Shown here in pieces: positions 10,845-21,725 of a DNA stretch of 64,000 nucleotides. The first letter of the stretch is position 1, and every line of letters begins with the position of its first letter. The notes under the pieces are model-generated. The model ran no database searches. It was not told the DNA's origin and saw only the letters and a program-made list of their open reading frames with translations. Position numbers and translations under genes: made by a program. The stretch lies in NCBI GenBank assembly GCA_009809945.1, contig WTPW01000195.1:408308-472307 (forward strand), given 5' to 3'. Source of the DNA: Gigaspora margarita. Its lineage: Eukaryota > Glomeromycota > Glomeromycetes > Diversisporales > Gigasporaceae.

Positions 10845-11849
10845 CTATAGTCTGTGCAGGCGGTCGCATACCTGTTTGCTAACCACATGGCATTTTAATC
10901 TATACTCTATTCTTGAAATCAATACTTTGCTGTTAATGTATTGTAAATGTTCTAGAGATACTTTCTTCTTCTTTAATGCTCTTACGAGCCCCTGAATCTC
11001 TTGTTCAACTAACTTTATACTACAGTTTTTCCTATTTTTTTCAGAAACCCATATACCAAGGAATCTTGCTGGGATATCTTTACTTTTTGCATAAATTTCA
11101 GTTCTGTCCCTAGTGCAGATATTGTGCTCCTGGTCTGCTATTCTCTTGGTTCCATTTATGACTATTAGTTCTGATTTCTTTTTATTAATTTTAATGTCAT
11201 TTAGTGCGTAAAATTCATCTGCCAAATCTAGTATTTCCTCTAATTCTTCCTTGAACTTGGCAATCCAAGTTGTATCGTTAGCATATGCCAGCACTGACTG
11301 ATGACACATTATCTTTTTAAACCTGGTATTACGCAAGTCTGTGGGCCACCTAACTTCAACTTCATAACCCCAATTTTTGTTATTTTGTACTTCACATAAA
11401 AGCGGATCATAGAAGATACGCCAGACCAAGGGAGATAGAACCTCTTCTTGATCTATACTGTCGCCTGCTGTGATTTGTTTTGTATTTTCAAATGTGGTTA
11501 TGATTTCAAATTGTCTTTTTTCATAGAGGTTTAAGATATATTTATACAAATTTTCAGGAAGCTTAATTTTTTTGAGTGCTAGTTCTAGAGAGATCATGCT
11601 TACGGAGTCAAATGCTTTTTGCATATCCTGAAACAGCACCCAAGCTTCTTTTTTCTTTTCTCTGTCCTCTTTGGTTATACAATTTAGTATGTGTATAGGG
11701 TCTTCAGTACTTTCACCTGATAGCCCTGCAAAGTTTGGACCATTAGGTTCCCTTTTCTCTTTGAAAATTCGGTCTAATCTTTGCATAATAATTTTGCTTA
11801 GAACTTTCCTTAGTGTTTCAAGTAATATAATAGGATGAACATTGTTCAA
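10845..11849 (-). pseudogene. LINE reverse transcriptase domain
   Basis: A 334-codon open stretch, the best preserved part of the LINE. Recognisable RT blocks are the VLFQDMQKAFDSV segment (first catalytic Asp, about residue 90), a DQEEVLSPLVWRIFYDPLL block (normally QGxxLSPLL, here altered), then the active-site block YANDTTWIA at 11261-11291. The family motif is [FY]xDD, so the first Asp has become Asn, consistent with GAT to AAT, and polymerase activity should be lost. The thumb region follows with INKKKSELIVING. It would copy element RNA at a nicked target. Confidence 0.8.
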
Positions 11850-12102
11850 ATTAAAGTTCCATTCCTCTTTCTTTGGTATGGGGTAAAGGAGCCCAACTTC
11901 TACTTCAAAGGTATCTTTCTACTAGCTAAACACTTCAACATTAAGTCAATACAGAACTGCTTTGTAAACTTTCTGAGGTGCTTCAGAATTGGATATATGA
12001 TATCTGAAATCCCGGGCACTGAAGTATTTCGTGTTGTAGATAATATGTAGTCCCATTCTGCTAGTGTGATTTTATTTGATACTTGATCGTACTATTCTGC
12101 TT

Positions 12103-12687
12103 TTATCCCTTCTTTAGATTTGTATTACTTTTTTCAAACACCTTGCAGATTACTAACAGAAAGTTTCTTTTTCTAAATTGCTCTTTAAAATGTGTTTCTA
12201 CTTTGTTTAATACTTCTTTTTCATTTGTGAACAATCTGAAATCGTCACCCGATTCCTCACATCCTCTGTCTATTTTAATCTTTCTGGTTGGCCTCTCTAA
12301 GATACTATTCAACATTAATTTTTGATTTGTTACTATTCTATCACAACATTCTTCAATACTCTCTCTGATTTTCCTTTCTGCTGCTAGCAAGTTCATTTTC
12401 TTCCAAACAGTTTTAACTAGTTGTGCCAGCTGCTCTAAATGCTTATAAGTCTTATCTGACCATGTGTCTATATTGCCTTCAAAAAAGAATTTCTCGTCCA
12501 ATTCTGTCTTTATGATGGTCAAGACATTTTCCAAATCCTCTTTGTCTTTGGCATTTAGTGCAAGTCCAATGCTCTTTTTGCCTTTTCTGCAGAGTTTATT
12601 TAACTGCTTGGACAGCTTACAGAGATCACAACCATGATCCTCATTTGACTCCTTGGTTTTTGCTGCAGTAAAACGTTTTTTAGGCAA
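12103..12687 (-). pseudogene. LINE linker between endonuclease and RT
   Basis: A 194-codon open stretch, highly charged and probably alpha-helical, lying between the endonuclease and RT parts in the same direction. Such a linker is usual in LINE ORF2 proteins. It ends just before the N-terminal part of the RT region; the join to the RT frame is broken. Confidence 0.55.
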
Positions 12688-12971
12688 AAACTTGTTTGCT
12701 GCTGTTCGTATACTAGATTCCAGAATATCCTATTCAGAATCTATAACTTTTTGCGAAAAGGGATCTTCTCTTGTCTTGGAATTTTTATTCAAATGGAGTT
12801 TACTTTTGTTTTTCACAGATTTCAGTATTTCATCTGTTCTTTTTGCGAAGGCAATCCAATCTTCCTCCAAAATTTTCTCTGTATCTATACAAAGTTTCTT
12901 GCTTTTTGCCCTTCATCTTTGTGCTTTATTCTGGTTGTTGTAATGTATCCTATATACTAACCATGCTACGA

Positions 12972-13705
12972 TCATATAATAGTCACTTTCGTGTACAAAT
13001 TTATATCCAGAATCTTATACCTTAACAACTCACTGTGCCAGTTTTGTAACAACCAGATATAATCAATTTCAGAATCTTTGTTGAGACCCTTGTGTTTTGT
13101 CCTGCTAGAACCTGCATCTAAATGTGTATGAGTGTTTTTAAACCCTTTATCTATCAATTTTTGCAGAAGGCTTCTTCTATTCAATTCTGCCTGTGCTTTT
13201 CAACTATTTACTATACTGTTGCTCGCTTCTGTATTAAAATCTCCCATAATCAAAACTTTTGCTTTTTTGATATGTTGTATTTGTTCGATTCGAATAGCTA
13301 TTTTTTTGCAAGTTTCCTTCCCAGAGTCTTGATCATTAGGTGGAATATAAATGACAAACAGGTACCATATTTTATTTTTAATACCAGATTTGCTTTGATT
13401 ATATATAGTGATTATCTTACTATTTTAGCTAGGTGTTTTTCAACACTTTTGTATATAATTATTGCTATACCAGAACCTTTTTTCTTCTCTTCTTCTGCTG
13501 ATGCCCAAAAGCCTCTATACTTTTCTTCTTTTTTAATCAAATATTAACTCTCTTTTTTTTGAGTGTTTGTTTCACATATACCAATTATATCTATTCTTTT
13601 CTCTTCTGCAATATCCAAAAGACTCTCTAGCTTGGTTTTGTCTGATTTAATACCATTAATATTATGAAATGCTATTGATACTAAACTGTTGTTCCCCTCC
13701 TTCTC
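12972..13705 (-). pseudogene. LINE endonuclease (EEP / AP-endonuclease-like) domain
   Basis: Reading down from 13705 in broken frames: IAFHNINGIKSDKTKLESLL (the Asn-containing start of the EEP fold), then KRIDIIGICETN (the metal-binding Glu motif), later MGDFNTEAS (13214-13245, the GDFN motif), and SEIDYIWL (13059-13080, the IDY(I/V) motif near the end). The spacing and order match the exonuclease-endonuclease-phosphatase domain that nicks target DNA for LINE integration. Several stops and frameshifts make it inactive. The 2.9 kb insertion ends just upstream at about 13724. Confidence 0.75.
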
Positions 13706-14199
13706 GTCCTCTCTGCAATACTAAAGGTCAAAATTATATACATCGGTATAATATCAAGTACCCAATATATATATTATATGTATATGATATGTGACCGATA
13801 TGCGTAGAATATATTTATACACATACCCAATATGTGTAGAGTTCATGCAGGATATCGGACACATATTGGACACATATAGTACACATATAGTATATATACT
13901 GTATACATGCCGTATATATATCGCATATATAAATTCTGTAATACATCATGTACCCAACATGTACCCGATATAAAGTACTGAAGTAACATTAAGAAAGAAT
14001 AAATTCGAATATTCATATATTTTTTACAATCACCTAATTATCACTTTGCTATAACAATAATATAAAGCAATTTAATAAAAATTTTATTTTTTTTATTTAT
14101 TTATTATAAACAATTCTCTAACAAATCGGTTACAATTTGGAATCTAACATCTATAATTTACAATCCTATAGCAAATAACTAATGAAATACTAGCAATAA

Positions 14200-15060
14200 T
14201 ATAACAAAAAAAAAAAAGTTCAACTAACAAAACATCTAAAACGCCCAAGAAAACTAACAAGATACCCAAGATAAAATCTACAAGATACCCAAAAATGCAT
14301 CAAAGCAACATCAAAATCAGTGACAAAACACTTGAGGCAACCACGAACTCGCACAGACAGCATCCAAGAAAACTGACAGGATACCCAAAACTAAATTTAG
14401 ACAAAAGACCCTAAAACGCACCCAAGCAATATTGAAATCAGCGACAAGACACCATATAGTCATACAAGAACACCCAAAAAAACTAATAGGCACCTGAAGC
14501 AAATCTCTAAAACAACGTTGAAATCGGCAACAAGACATCTAAGGCAATCATGAAATCACGCGAAGAACCTAAAAAACAGAAAAACTGAATAATAATATTT
14601 GAACTAGAGCGCATTAACAAAAATATGACAAGAAAAAACACAGTACTAGCAACGAATAATACACTGAAATGGTCAACACCAATGACGAAGCACTGACTAA
14701 TAACTCCAATGACAAAATCTGAAGCCATTACCTGAAGAACCTAAAAAAGAAAAATGTGAAAGTTAGTATTTGAACTAAAAAGCGATAAAGGACACCAACC
14801 AAAAAATGCACACACCGAAATGAGACGACACCAACAGCAGCGAAAGAAGTTGTAACGGTCCTAACGACGAAGTCTTGGGTGGTGCCATTATCTAGAAAAA
14901 ATTCTTCTTGGACTTTTAAAAGTATATTCTCCCTCTAAAGGCACTAACGAATGAAAGCAATTACATGAAGACTACCTTAAAGACTTCTCAGAACTTCGTT
15001 GGGTTTTTGGCATTCGAGAAAGGTATGGACGACAGTTATTTTCTAAAAAAAAATTAGCAG
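14200..15060. repeat. TGACACCAA / AACCTAAAAAAGAAAAA repeat block, copy 1
   Basis: Imperfect repetition of phrases such as AACACCAATGACGAAGCACTGA, GCAATCATGAAATC and GAACCTAAAAAAGAAAAATG. The same vocabulary recurs at 23560-24330 and 46740-47660. Reading frames here (such as 14317-14728, minus) are Phe/Cys/Val-rich by-products and show no domain. Confidence 0.5.
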
Positions 15061-15233
15061 TTAGTACTGTATTAAAAAAAAATTAAAATAACAACAAAAA
15101 AAAAAAGAAAAAAAAGAATACTTATCTTATTCAGATCTGTGTAATGGGAGAAATTTAAATAAAATAATACGAAAACAAAATAAATTTAAAATAAATTAAA
15201 AAAAATATATTTAAAATAAATTTAAATAAAAAA

Positions 15234-15306
15234 AATTATAATAAATAATTAAAAAAAAATTATAATAAATAATTAAAAAAAATTATAATAAATAATTAAA
15301 AAAAGG
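15234..15306. repeat. Short tandem repeat, about 22-bp unit
   Basis: TTATAATAAATAATTAAAAA is repeated three to four times in a row. It lies beside the foldback at 15315. Confidence 0.7.
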
Positions 15307-15314
15307 TTTATGTA

Positions 15315-15648
15315 ATTTGGCGCATGTGCGTTGTAACGCACTTATTTGATCAACTAATCAGATTGTAAAATCAGGTGTAATGTGAAATCAAAAAAATAGG
15401 GATATTTCTAAAAAATCGCTTGTAGCTTAAAATTTTGCTTATGAAACTACCTTTTGCGTTATAACAAAAAAAATTTCTCACAAAATTTTGGGTTAGAGCC
15501 TTTTGCTAAAATGACCTACCCTAACCCTAACCTAACCTTAATGTAACCCTACCCTTATCCTAACCCTAAACTAACAAATTAATTATTGTTTTGATCTCAC
15601 ATTATACTAGAACTTATGAGGCATATCACAACGCATATGCGCCAAAAT
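15315..15648. mobile_element. Foldback with GGCGCATRTGCGTTGT ends and telomere-like core
   Basis: The left end TTTGGCGCATGTGCGTTGTAA is mirrored by the right end (reverse complement TTTTGGCGCATATGCGTTGTGA). Further inside, TAATGTGAAATCAAAA and TAATGTGAGATCAAAA also face each other. Between the arms lies CCCTAACCCTAACCTAACC-type sequence (about 15519-15570). Non-coding. Confidence 0.65.
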
Positions 15649-15654
15649 ATAAAA

Positions 15655-16115
15655 TTCTTAAAAAAAATTTAAATAATAAATAAATTAAAAAAATAAAAAA
15701 AAAATAATAATAAAAAATAATCGTTTAAAAAAATAAATTAAAATAAATAAATATTTAAATAAAAACAATTTAAAAATACAAATAGAATATATAATAAAAC
15801 AAAAAAATTGAAAAAAAGATAATAAATAATAAAAAAAAACAATTTAAAATTATAAAAAAATAAAAAAATTTTAAACCGAATTAAAAAAATTTAAAAACCA
15901 ATAAAAAAAATTAAATTTTAAAATAAAAAAAAAATTTAAACAAAAAATTAAAAATTAAAAAAAAAATCGAATTAAAAAAAAAGCGAAACAATAAAAAAAA
16001 AAATTTAAAAATAAAAAAAAAATTAAAAAAAAATTTAAAAAAAAAATTAAAAATTAAAAAAAAATCGAATTTAAAAAAAAAAGCAATAAAAAAAAACAAT
16101 AAAAAATTTGAATAA
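15655..16115. repeat. A-rich low-complexity tract
   Basis: About 460 bases of (A)n broken by T, with rare G or C. The apparent 62-codon Phe-rich frame on the minus strand is a by-product of composition. Confidence 0.8.
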
Positions 16116-16606
16116 AACGAAATATTTATTGTTTCCTGTGTATATATGCAAATATGGTGGGAATAAAAATTCTGGCTTTACTATAAGAATTTCTAGTTAT
16201 TCCCTGCTATAGAGATAACCAGAAATTTACTTTTTATTCTCACTATTGCATATATGCGCTATAGATACAATTCGTTATCTATTTTTACTATCACTTTTAT
16301 CACTAGTTAATACTGTATTTATTGGATACCCGATATATATCAAATTAAAAAAATTTTTAAGTAGTAAAAATTATTTTTTATATTATAAAGGATAATTTTT
16401 TTTGAATATATAGAATATCTGCATTGCAAACAATGATTTATAATTATTATATATGTAGATTTAAAAATTATTTTTATTACATATACACATCGGATACCCG
16501 ATTTATCCAAACTATACAATATATGTATGTAGGTCACCAATATGTAGCATTTTATATATTTTTCTATTATAGTAATATGGTACCCGATAGGTACCCGATA
16601 TATTGG

Positions 16607-18446
16607 ATTTTGACCTGTGCACACTCCTTCTGTGTTGCAATATTCTTTGGAGATGCCCAAGGCTACTATTAGGAGCGATTTGCTCTGAACCTGATTTTTT
16701 CCCTTTCCCTATGTACATTTTCTTTTGGATAAGTGTACCTTTTCCTCTGCATGTAAAATTTGGGTGAATATAATTATTAGACCTGTCTGATTTCTCCAAA
16801 CAAGTCATTCTATTAAGAATCTCTATTAGTAAATCTTTATTATTTAACTCTTCATGAAGTAAGACTGTTTCTTTTCAGATTTCTTATCTTTCTGCATAAT
16901 GGACATTTGTTATATCGGTCCTCTGTTCTTGTTTTCTCACTGTGTCCAACATGATTATATTTTTCTGTGCCCAGTTGAGCTGCATATATAAGTATTTGAT
17001 CCTGGTTTTAAGGGCTTTATGTCTATCCTCTTCATTTTCTAATTCGACCAGAGCTGAGCCTCTCTGGTAACCATTTCTATTTTTGAAAATGTGTACCATC
17101 TTTGCTTAATGTTTTAAATACCTCCATAAGATTACTTCATTTGTGTTCTTTGGTAGGCCATACAATTTTGCTGAAATTTTTCACCTCTCTTTGAGTAAAT
17201 TCTTGTCCTTTTCTCCTACTGTGATGCGAGTCAAGGCTTCGTTGTTCTGTGGGAGTGCCCAAGTACTCTGTAGTTGTTTAATCTTATTAGGCAAAAGCTG
17301 CACTTCAAGCTCAAGCCTAGAGTGTTCATTTTTGTTAAAGAATCTTTGGGAGCTTTCAATTTGACCAAAGTTACTAATGTATTTCTATAGGTTGTCTGTC
17401 TACCCTTTGCCGGTATGTCCCAAAAAGTAATTTTTGTTGTTCTAGCTTTTATATTTTGTAATATTGTCTGTTCAAAACCTGATGACCCAACAGTAATTTC
17501 TAAGTCAACGTCTGTACTGCCTAGTACTGTCTTTCCTTTGTTTGGTTTAGAGTCAAGTTCAAATTTACAGCTTTCGTTATTCCCTTTTCCATATTTTGGT
17601 CTATTCTTTGGAGCATGTATTGATTCATAAATATCATTTTCAATGGGTACTGTTGGCTTCTCCTCTGCTATATTTGTAATACTACTAAGCTGCTTCTCGA
17701 TACCATAATCTGTACAGCCTGTTTCAGACAGGACAAATAGCATTTTCTTTTTTTTCAATATTTCATGTTCCTTTTTCTGCAATTCTACTTTTTCCTGATC
17801 TTCTTTTTCCTTATTTAAGATAACTTCTTTTTCATTTTCTTTATTTACTAACTCAGTATATAATCACTTTTGTTTTTGAATTTCTACTTCTTGTAATTCT
17901 AAAATTCTTAAAACTGCTAATTCTACAATTGGGTGAGCAATGTTCATAAATTTGACCACAAATGCTTCCTGTGCTTTGCTATCTGTTTCATATCGTAAAG
18001 CTGGAATAGCATTTAGAATGTTGTCAGCAGGGTTGTTCAAAAATTCCTTAACTGCATCTAATTGTGCAGTGATTATCTCCATCTGTATCTAGAATATTCT
18101 TCTGATCTAATTTTAGAATCTATAAAAGCACTATCACGTGTTCTGCAATCACGTATTTGTTGTTTACTTGATCTGTTTATTTCTATTGCATACACGTTTG
18201 TGAGGCCCCAAAAATTTTTCAAAGTACAAAAATTTTCTAAAAAGTTTTGTTTTTTCATGCTTTGTCTATGGTTTTGCTGTTTTAACTAATTTTGTTCTAT
18301 CAAACTCTTGTTGTATTTAAGCTACAAGTTTTTCTTCTTATACTTGTTTGTGTTGTTTGTTAATAACTTGAGCTTTAATTTTACTTTTCCTTCTTGATCG
18401 GGTATGGTCGTGAGGATTAGCAGAAAGAGTTGTTCAGAAGAATTGG
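16607..18446 (-). pseudogene. LINE 5' part: ORF1-like region
   Basis: Minus-strand open stretches at 18082-17864, 17782-17231, 17099-16884 and 16808-16607 are separated by stops and shifts. The start of the region is Arg/Lys/Gln-rich (RRKSKIKAQVINKQHKQV near 18400). The 17864-18082 part is helical (AVLRILELQEVEIQKQK). The later part has a VHIFKNRNGYQRGSALVELE segment with an RRM-like beta-alpha-beta look. This is consistent with a nucleic-acid-binding ORF1 chaperone, but no motif is decisive. The 5' end is placed at 18446 by the direct repeat shared with the poly(A) end. Confidence 0.55.
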
Positions 18447-18739
18447 TGCGAAGATATTTTTATTTAAAAATTTAGGGTTAATTATTATATATAAAAATGC
18501 ATGAACTTTATAATTATATGATATCATGATATAGAAGTTTATTAGTCACAAAAAAATATGAATGATCTATATTTGTGATACTCTTTTGCACTAAAAATTT
18601 TAAAGTATTACAAATTAACTCGAAAAGTTACTAGAATCAAATACTTACGGCAAGCACTATATGAATATTATAAAATTATCAATATTAAAACAATAAAAAT
18701 TATTTAACTTTATAAAAATTTAATAAATATATATTATTA

Positions 18740-19628
18740 GGAATATAAATTTGTTGCACTCACAAAATGTTGTACTTGTAACATGTTGCACTCGTGACAT
18801 GTCAACCTGTAATTCTGACCAATCAAATAGCTCGATTTTGTAGACAAAAAATTTTATTTTTTAAAAATTAAAAATTTTATTTATAAAGTATAAAATATAT
18901 ATAATAGAACATCATATAATATAAAATTTTATTCTGAACAACTTTTTCTAAGTTATAAAAACAAATTATTCTAGTAAAAAACATTTTATAAAACAAACAA
19001 AAATTTTTAAAGTTAGCATAATTTTTACTAAAATAATCTATCTTTTTAATTTAGAAAAAGTTGTTTAGCGTAAAATTTTATATATAAATATTAAAGTATA
19101 AATATAGATTAAATTAATAAAAAAAAAGTTTATATGGGCTTGATGCTACAGAAAAGAGGGAAATCGACAAAATTTTGAAAATTAATTTGTTTATATAAAT
19201 TAATTTAGAATACAATTAGGATCATTTTTTACTTAAGACACAAAAGTAGTTGTATTAATAAAATTTTGCAATATAGTTCTTCAAAATCTATAATTTCTTA
19301 TAGCTTATTATAAAATTTATAACATAAAAATTGATTTTCTGAAGATCTTTTTTTTAGTTGATTTCCCCCTTTTCTGTAGCACCTTGCCCATATGTGCTAA
19401 CATTTGAAATTTTTGTTTTTTTTTTTATAAAATGTTTTTTTACTAAAACATCTATCTTTGTAACTTAGAAAAAGTTGTTTAGAATAAAACTTTATACTAT
19501 AAACTTTGTTATTACTTATATATTTTTATATTTTACTAATAAAATTTTTAATTTTTTTAAAAAAAATTTTTCTACAAAATCTGCAATTTGATTGGTCAAA
19601 ATCATGAAGTGTGCCAAATTTATATTCC
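18740..19628. mobile_element. TA-flanked foldback, about 0.9 kb
   Basis: Ends GGAATATAAATTTG and CAAATTTATATTCC are exact inverted repeats flanked by TA (18738-18739 and 19629-19630). The arms stay similar further in: GACCAATCAAAT...GATTTTGTAGA, then AACTTTTTCTAAGTTATAAA. Loosely Tc1/mariner-like from the TA duplication. Another foldback is nested in the middle. Confidence 0.75.
19132..19393. mobile_element. Nested foldback, about 260 bp
   Basis: Left end ATATGGGCTTGATGCTACAG and AAAAGAGGGAAATC face GATTTCCCCCTTTTCTGTAG and GCCCATAT on the right. It lies at the centre of the foldback 18740-19628, so it inserted later or forms its inner stem. Confidence 0.65.
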
Positions 19629-19717
19629 TATTTAAAATAATACTAATAGGATAAGGGTTTGTAAATATTATATTTGAAATGAAATAGTAAAAATATAAAG
19701 TAAAAAGTTATTTTTTT

Positions 19718-19822
19718 TTAGAGAATATAGGTCTGGGTTTTTTTATTTTTTTATTTTTTTTAGAGAATGTAGGTCTGTTTTTTTTAGAGAATGTAGGTTC
19801 TTTTTTTTTTTTTTTTTTTTTT
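19718..19822. repeat. TTTTTTAGAGAATGTAGGTCTG tandem repeat and T tract
   Basis: A GAGAATRTAGGTCTG core is repeated three times between T runs, then a run of about 20 T (19801-19822). Confidence 0.65.
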
Positions 19823-20860
19823 ATTTTTTTTATAGAAAATGATGCATTTTAAAAAAGATAAAAAATTCATTTTACAAAATCAAAAACTCTTTCCAACGAT
19901 CACTTGTTCCAAATTCCGAACAAAAGAAAAACAAAAAGTTTTTAGTAAAAGACGAAGCAACTATAATACTGGTTCTTTTAAAGGTCAACAGGCAAAACTC
20001 CTGGGACTCCCTTATATATTTGGCAAGCAAGCCAGAAGCATCGGTTGTGCAAGATAACAGGCAAACGGTGCTCTTGGTACAAGAAATTCTGGTGGAAGGC
20101 AAGATTCCTTTCGTCGACGAAGGTCTTTTATAGTTGGCTAGGTGGTGAACTCAAAAATGAGTTTTTCAATACTTTCTTTAAGGATTTTTAGTAACAAGCA
20201 CATAAATATCATACACCCAATACCATATTCCCGCTTGAAGTTTTTTTTTCTGGATTTTTGGACAAAAAGTGAGAAATTCGGCATACCCCCTCCAAAAGAT
20301 CAGTGCTGTTGTTCCTATCCTAATCAGGAAGAAGGCACGTGAGTTGATAAACAGGAATGACATATACGGTGTCGTGGGACAGAGGAGTAGGTTGATCGGA
20401 GAAATGAAATTCCAGAATGTTCTTATAGTTTCGTTTTTGTACATATTATACTTAGGTGATTTATATCACACAGTATTATATAATTTTTATTACTTTTCTT
20501 TTTTTGCCTTTTCCCTTTTTTTTTCTTTTTTGTTTTTTTGTTTTATTTTTTGGTTCTCGTATAGGTTTTGTAGCTCTTCCCCAATTTATACCTCCCTTTT
20601 TTTTCCTTTTTCATTTTCTTTTTCGAACTTGTTTTCGAACGGTTGGGCCCATTAAGGTTAAATTCCTTCTTGGCGATGGTTTTTAGGCAGACTACCCAAC
20701 TCTAGCTCATCCGTGAGTTAGTGCAGTGGATTACATTTAGGTGCTCATAGAAGTAACTGAATGATGTCGGGCTTTTATTTTTAAGTAGTAGATTAATCAA
20801 TATATGGCTTTGTAGCATGCATAAAACTATACATATAAAGTCACAGCGAGATTTGCCAAA

Positions 20861-20866
<6 letters not shown>
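19823..20866. other. GC-richer block ending in poly(A); possible SINE-like retroelement
   Basis: More complex sequence than its flanks, with overlapping short frames on both strands and no domain. Near 20654-20680 the plus strand reads AAGGTTAAATTCC followed by TTGGCGATGG. This resembles the box B part of SINE 1 (GGTTCAAATCC...TGGCGATG), and the block ends in a long poly(A) from 20867. A tRNA-related retroelement on the plus strand is possible, but its 5' end and target duplication are not identified. Confidence 0.3.
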
Positions 20867-20897
<31 letters not shown>

Positions 20898-21021
20898 AAA
20901 ANNNNNNNNNNNNNNNNNNNNNNNNNNNNNNNNNNNNNNNNNNNNNNNNNNNNNNNNNNNNNNNNNNNNNNNNNNNCATGCATAAAACTATACAAATAAA
21001 GTCACGGCAAGATTTGCCAAA

Positions 21022-21062
<41 letters not shown>
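20817..21062. repeat. Duplicated poly(A) end around an assembly gap
   Basis: CATGCATAAAACTATACA... to GCCAAAGGTT followed by poly(A) occurs twice (20817-20901 and 20977-21062) with few differences, separated by 75 N (20902-20976). It is either a real tandem duplication of a retroelement 3' end or an assembly artefact at a homopolymer. Confidence 0.7.
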
Positions 21063-21064
<2 letters not shown>

Positions 21065-21505
21065 TAAAAAATTATAAATTATCTATCTAACATTTGAAAT
21101 ATAGCTGATATATACCAATATAAAAATGCTAACAAAAAAAAATTTGCTATAATGCCCAAATATAAGCTCATATAGATTATTTGGGGTTTTCTAATAAGTA
21201 ATAAGTTTATCCTATATAATTATAAATATTGTTATGAAAGAGGTTTTCAGTATACATAGTATAGGAGTACAAAATAGACTTCATGAATATATATTTAATA
21301 TTTTATATTTAGTATTTTATTATTATATATTAATAGTTATATTATTATATTTTGTTATATTTTATTAGTAGATTATTATTATTATTATTATCCTATGAAT
21401 ATAGAAAAGGTACAGTAACTGCACTACAATACTGTGACTAGGTTATACTAGGTAATACAAAGTTATACTAACTAGTAACTTGGATAATATGAGACATGAT
21501 ACAAT
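21063..21505. other. AT-rich sequence, no gene seen
   Basis: Includes a TTATTATTATTATTA microsatellite near 21372-21390 and a GTTATACTA/GGTAATAC pseudo-repeat. Nothing coding. Confidence 0.5.
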
Positions 21506-21509
21506 TATC

Positions 21510-21725
21510 TCCAACTGCCTCTATGCAATCACTCCCAACCATCCCTATACAAATACCTCTACTTATCTTGATACAAATATTCCTATCTATCTCTGTACAA
21601 ATATCTCTACCTATCCCATACAAATATCTTTATCTATCTTCATATAAGTATCTTTGAATATCTCCAAACAAATATCTTTAATTACTTCTGTACAAATACC
21701 TCTAACTATCTGTACAATAATTTAG
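21510..21725. repeat. ACAAATATCTCTACCTATC minisatellite
   Basis: About six to seven imperfect copies of a unit of roughly 30 bp (ATACAAATATCTCTACCTAT with C/T variation). Confidence 0.7.

Larger units (their letters stand above)
13725..16606. mobile_element. 2.9 kb insertion splitting the LINE
   Basis: It separates ORF1-like sequence from the endonuclease of the LINE. The outermost bases AGGTCAAAAT (from 13725) and ATTTTGACCT (to about 16605) form a 10-bp inverted repeat. Just inside, both ends are crowded with TACCCGATAT / TACCCAATAT motifs (13740-13980 and 16480-16600), as expected of subterminal binding sites of a DNA transposon. I could not find a convincing target-site duplication; GCAATAYT occurs outside both ends but not adjacent. 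Inside are repeat blocks, an A-rich tract and a foldback, but no transposase. Confidence 0.5.
8089..18446 (-). mobile_element. Non-LTR retrotransposon (LINE), decayed and split by an insertion
   Basis: Read on the minus strand, the order is charged ORF1-like region (18446-16607), a 2.9 kb insertion (16606-13725), AP-type endonuclease, linker, reverse transcriptase, Cys/His segment, RNase H, C-terminal region and a short poly(A) tail (T run at 8090-8101). An 8-bp direct repeat TGCGAAGA lies exactly outside both ends (8081-8088 and 18447-18454) and supports a single full-length insertion of about 7.5 kb without the inserted element. Reading frames are broken by many stops and frameshifts and the RT active site is mutated, so it is inactive. 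It acted by target-primed reverse transcription. Confidence 0.8.

Noticed and set aside
14317-14728. Two overlapping 73-codon minus-strand ORFs
   Set aside because: They lie in a repeat block; hydrophobic, Cys-rich products follow from the repeats and show no domain.
13705-16650. GCAATAYT as the target duplication of the 2.9 kb insertion
   Set aside because: The two copies differ by one base and are not adjacent to the inverted ends.
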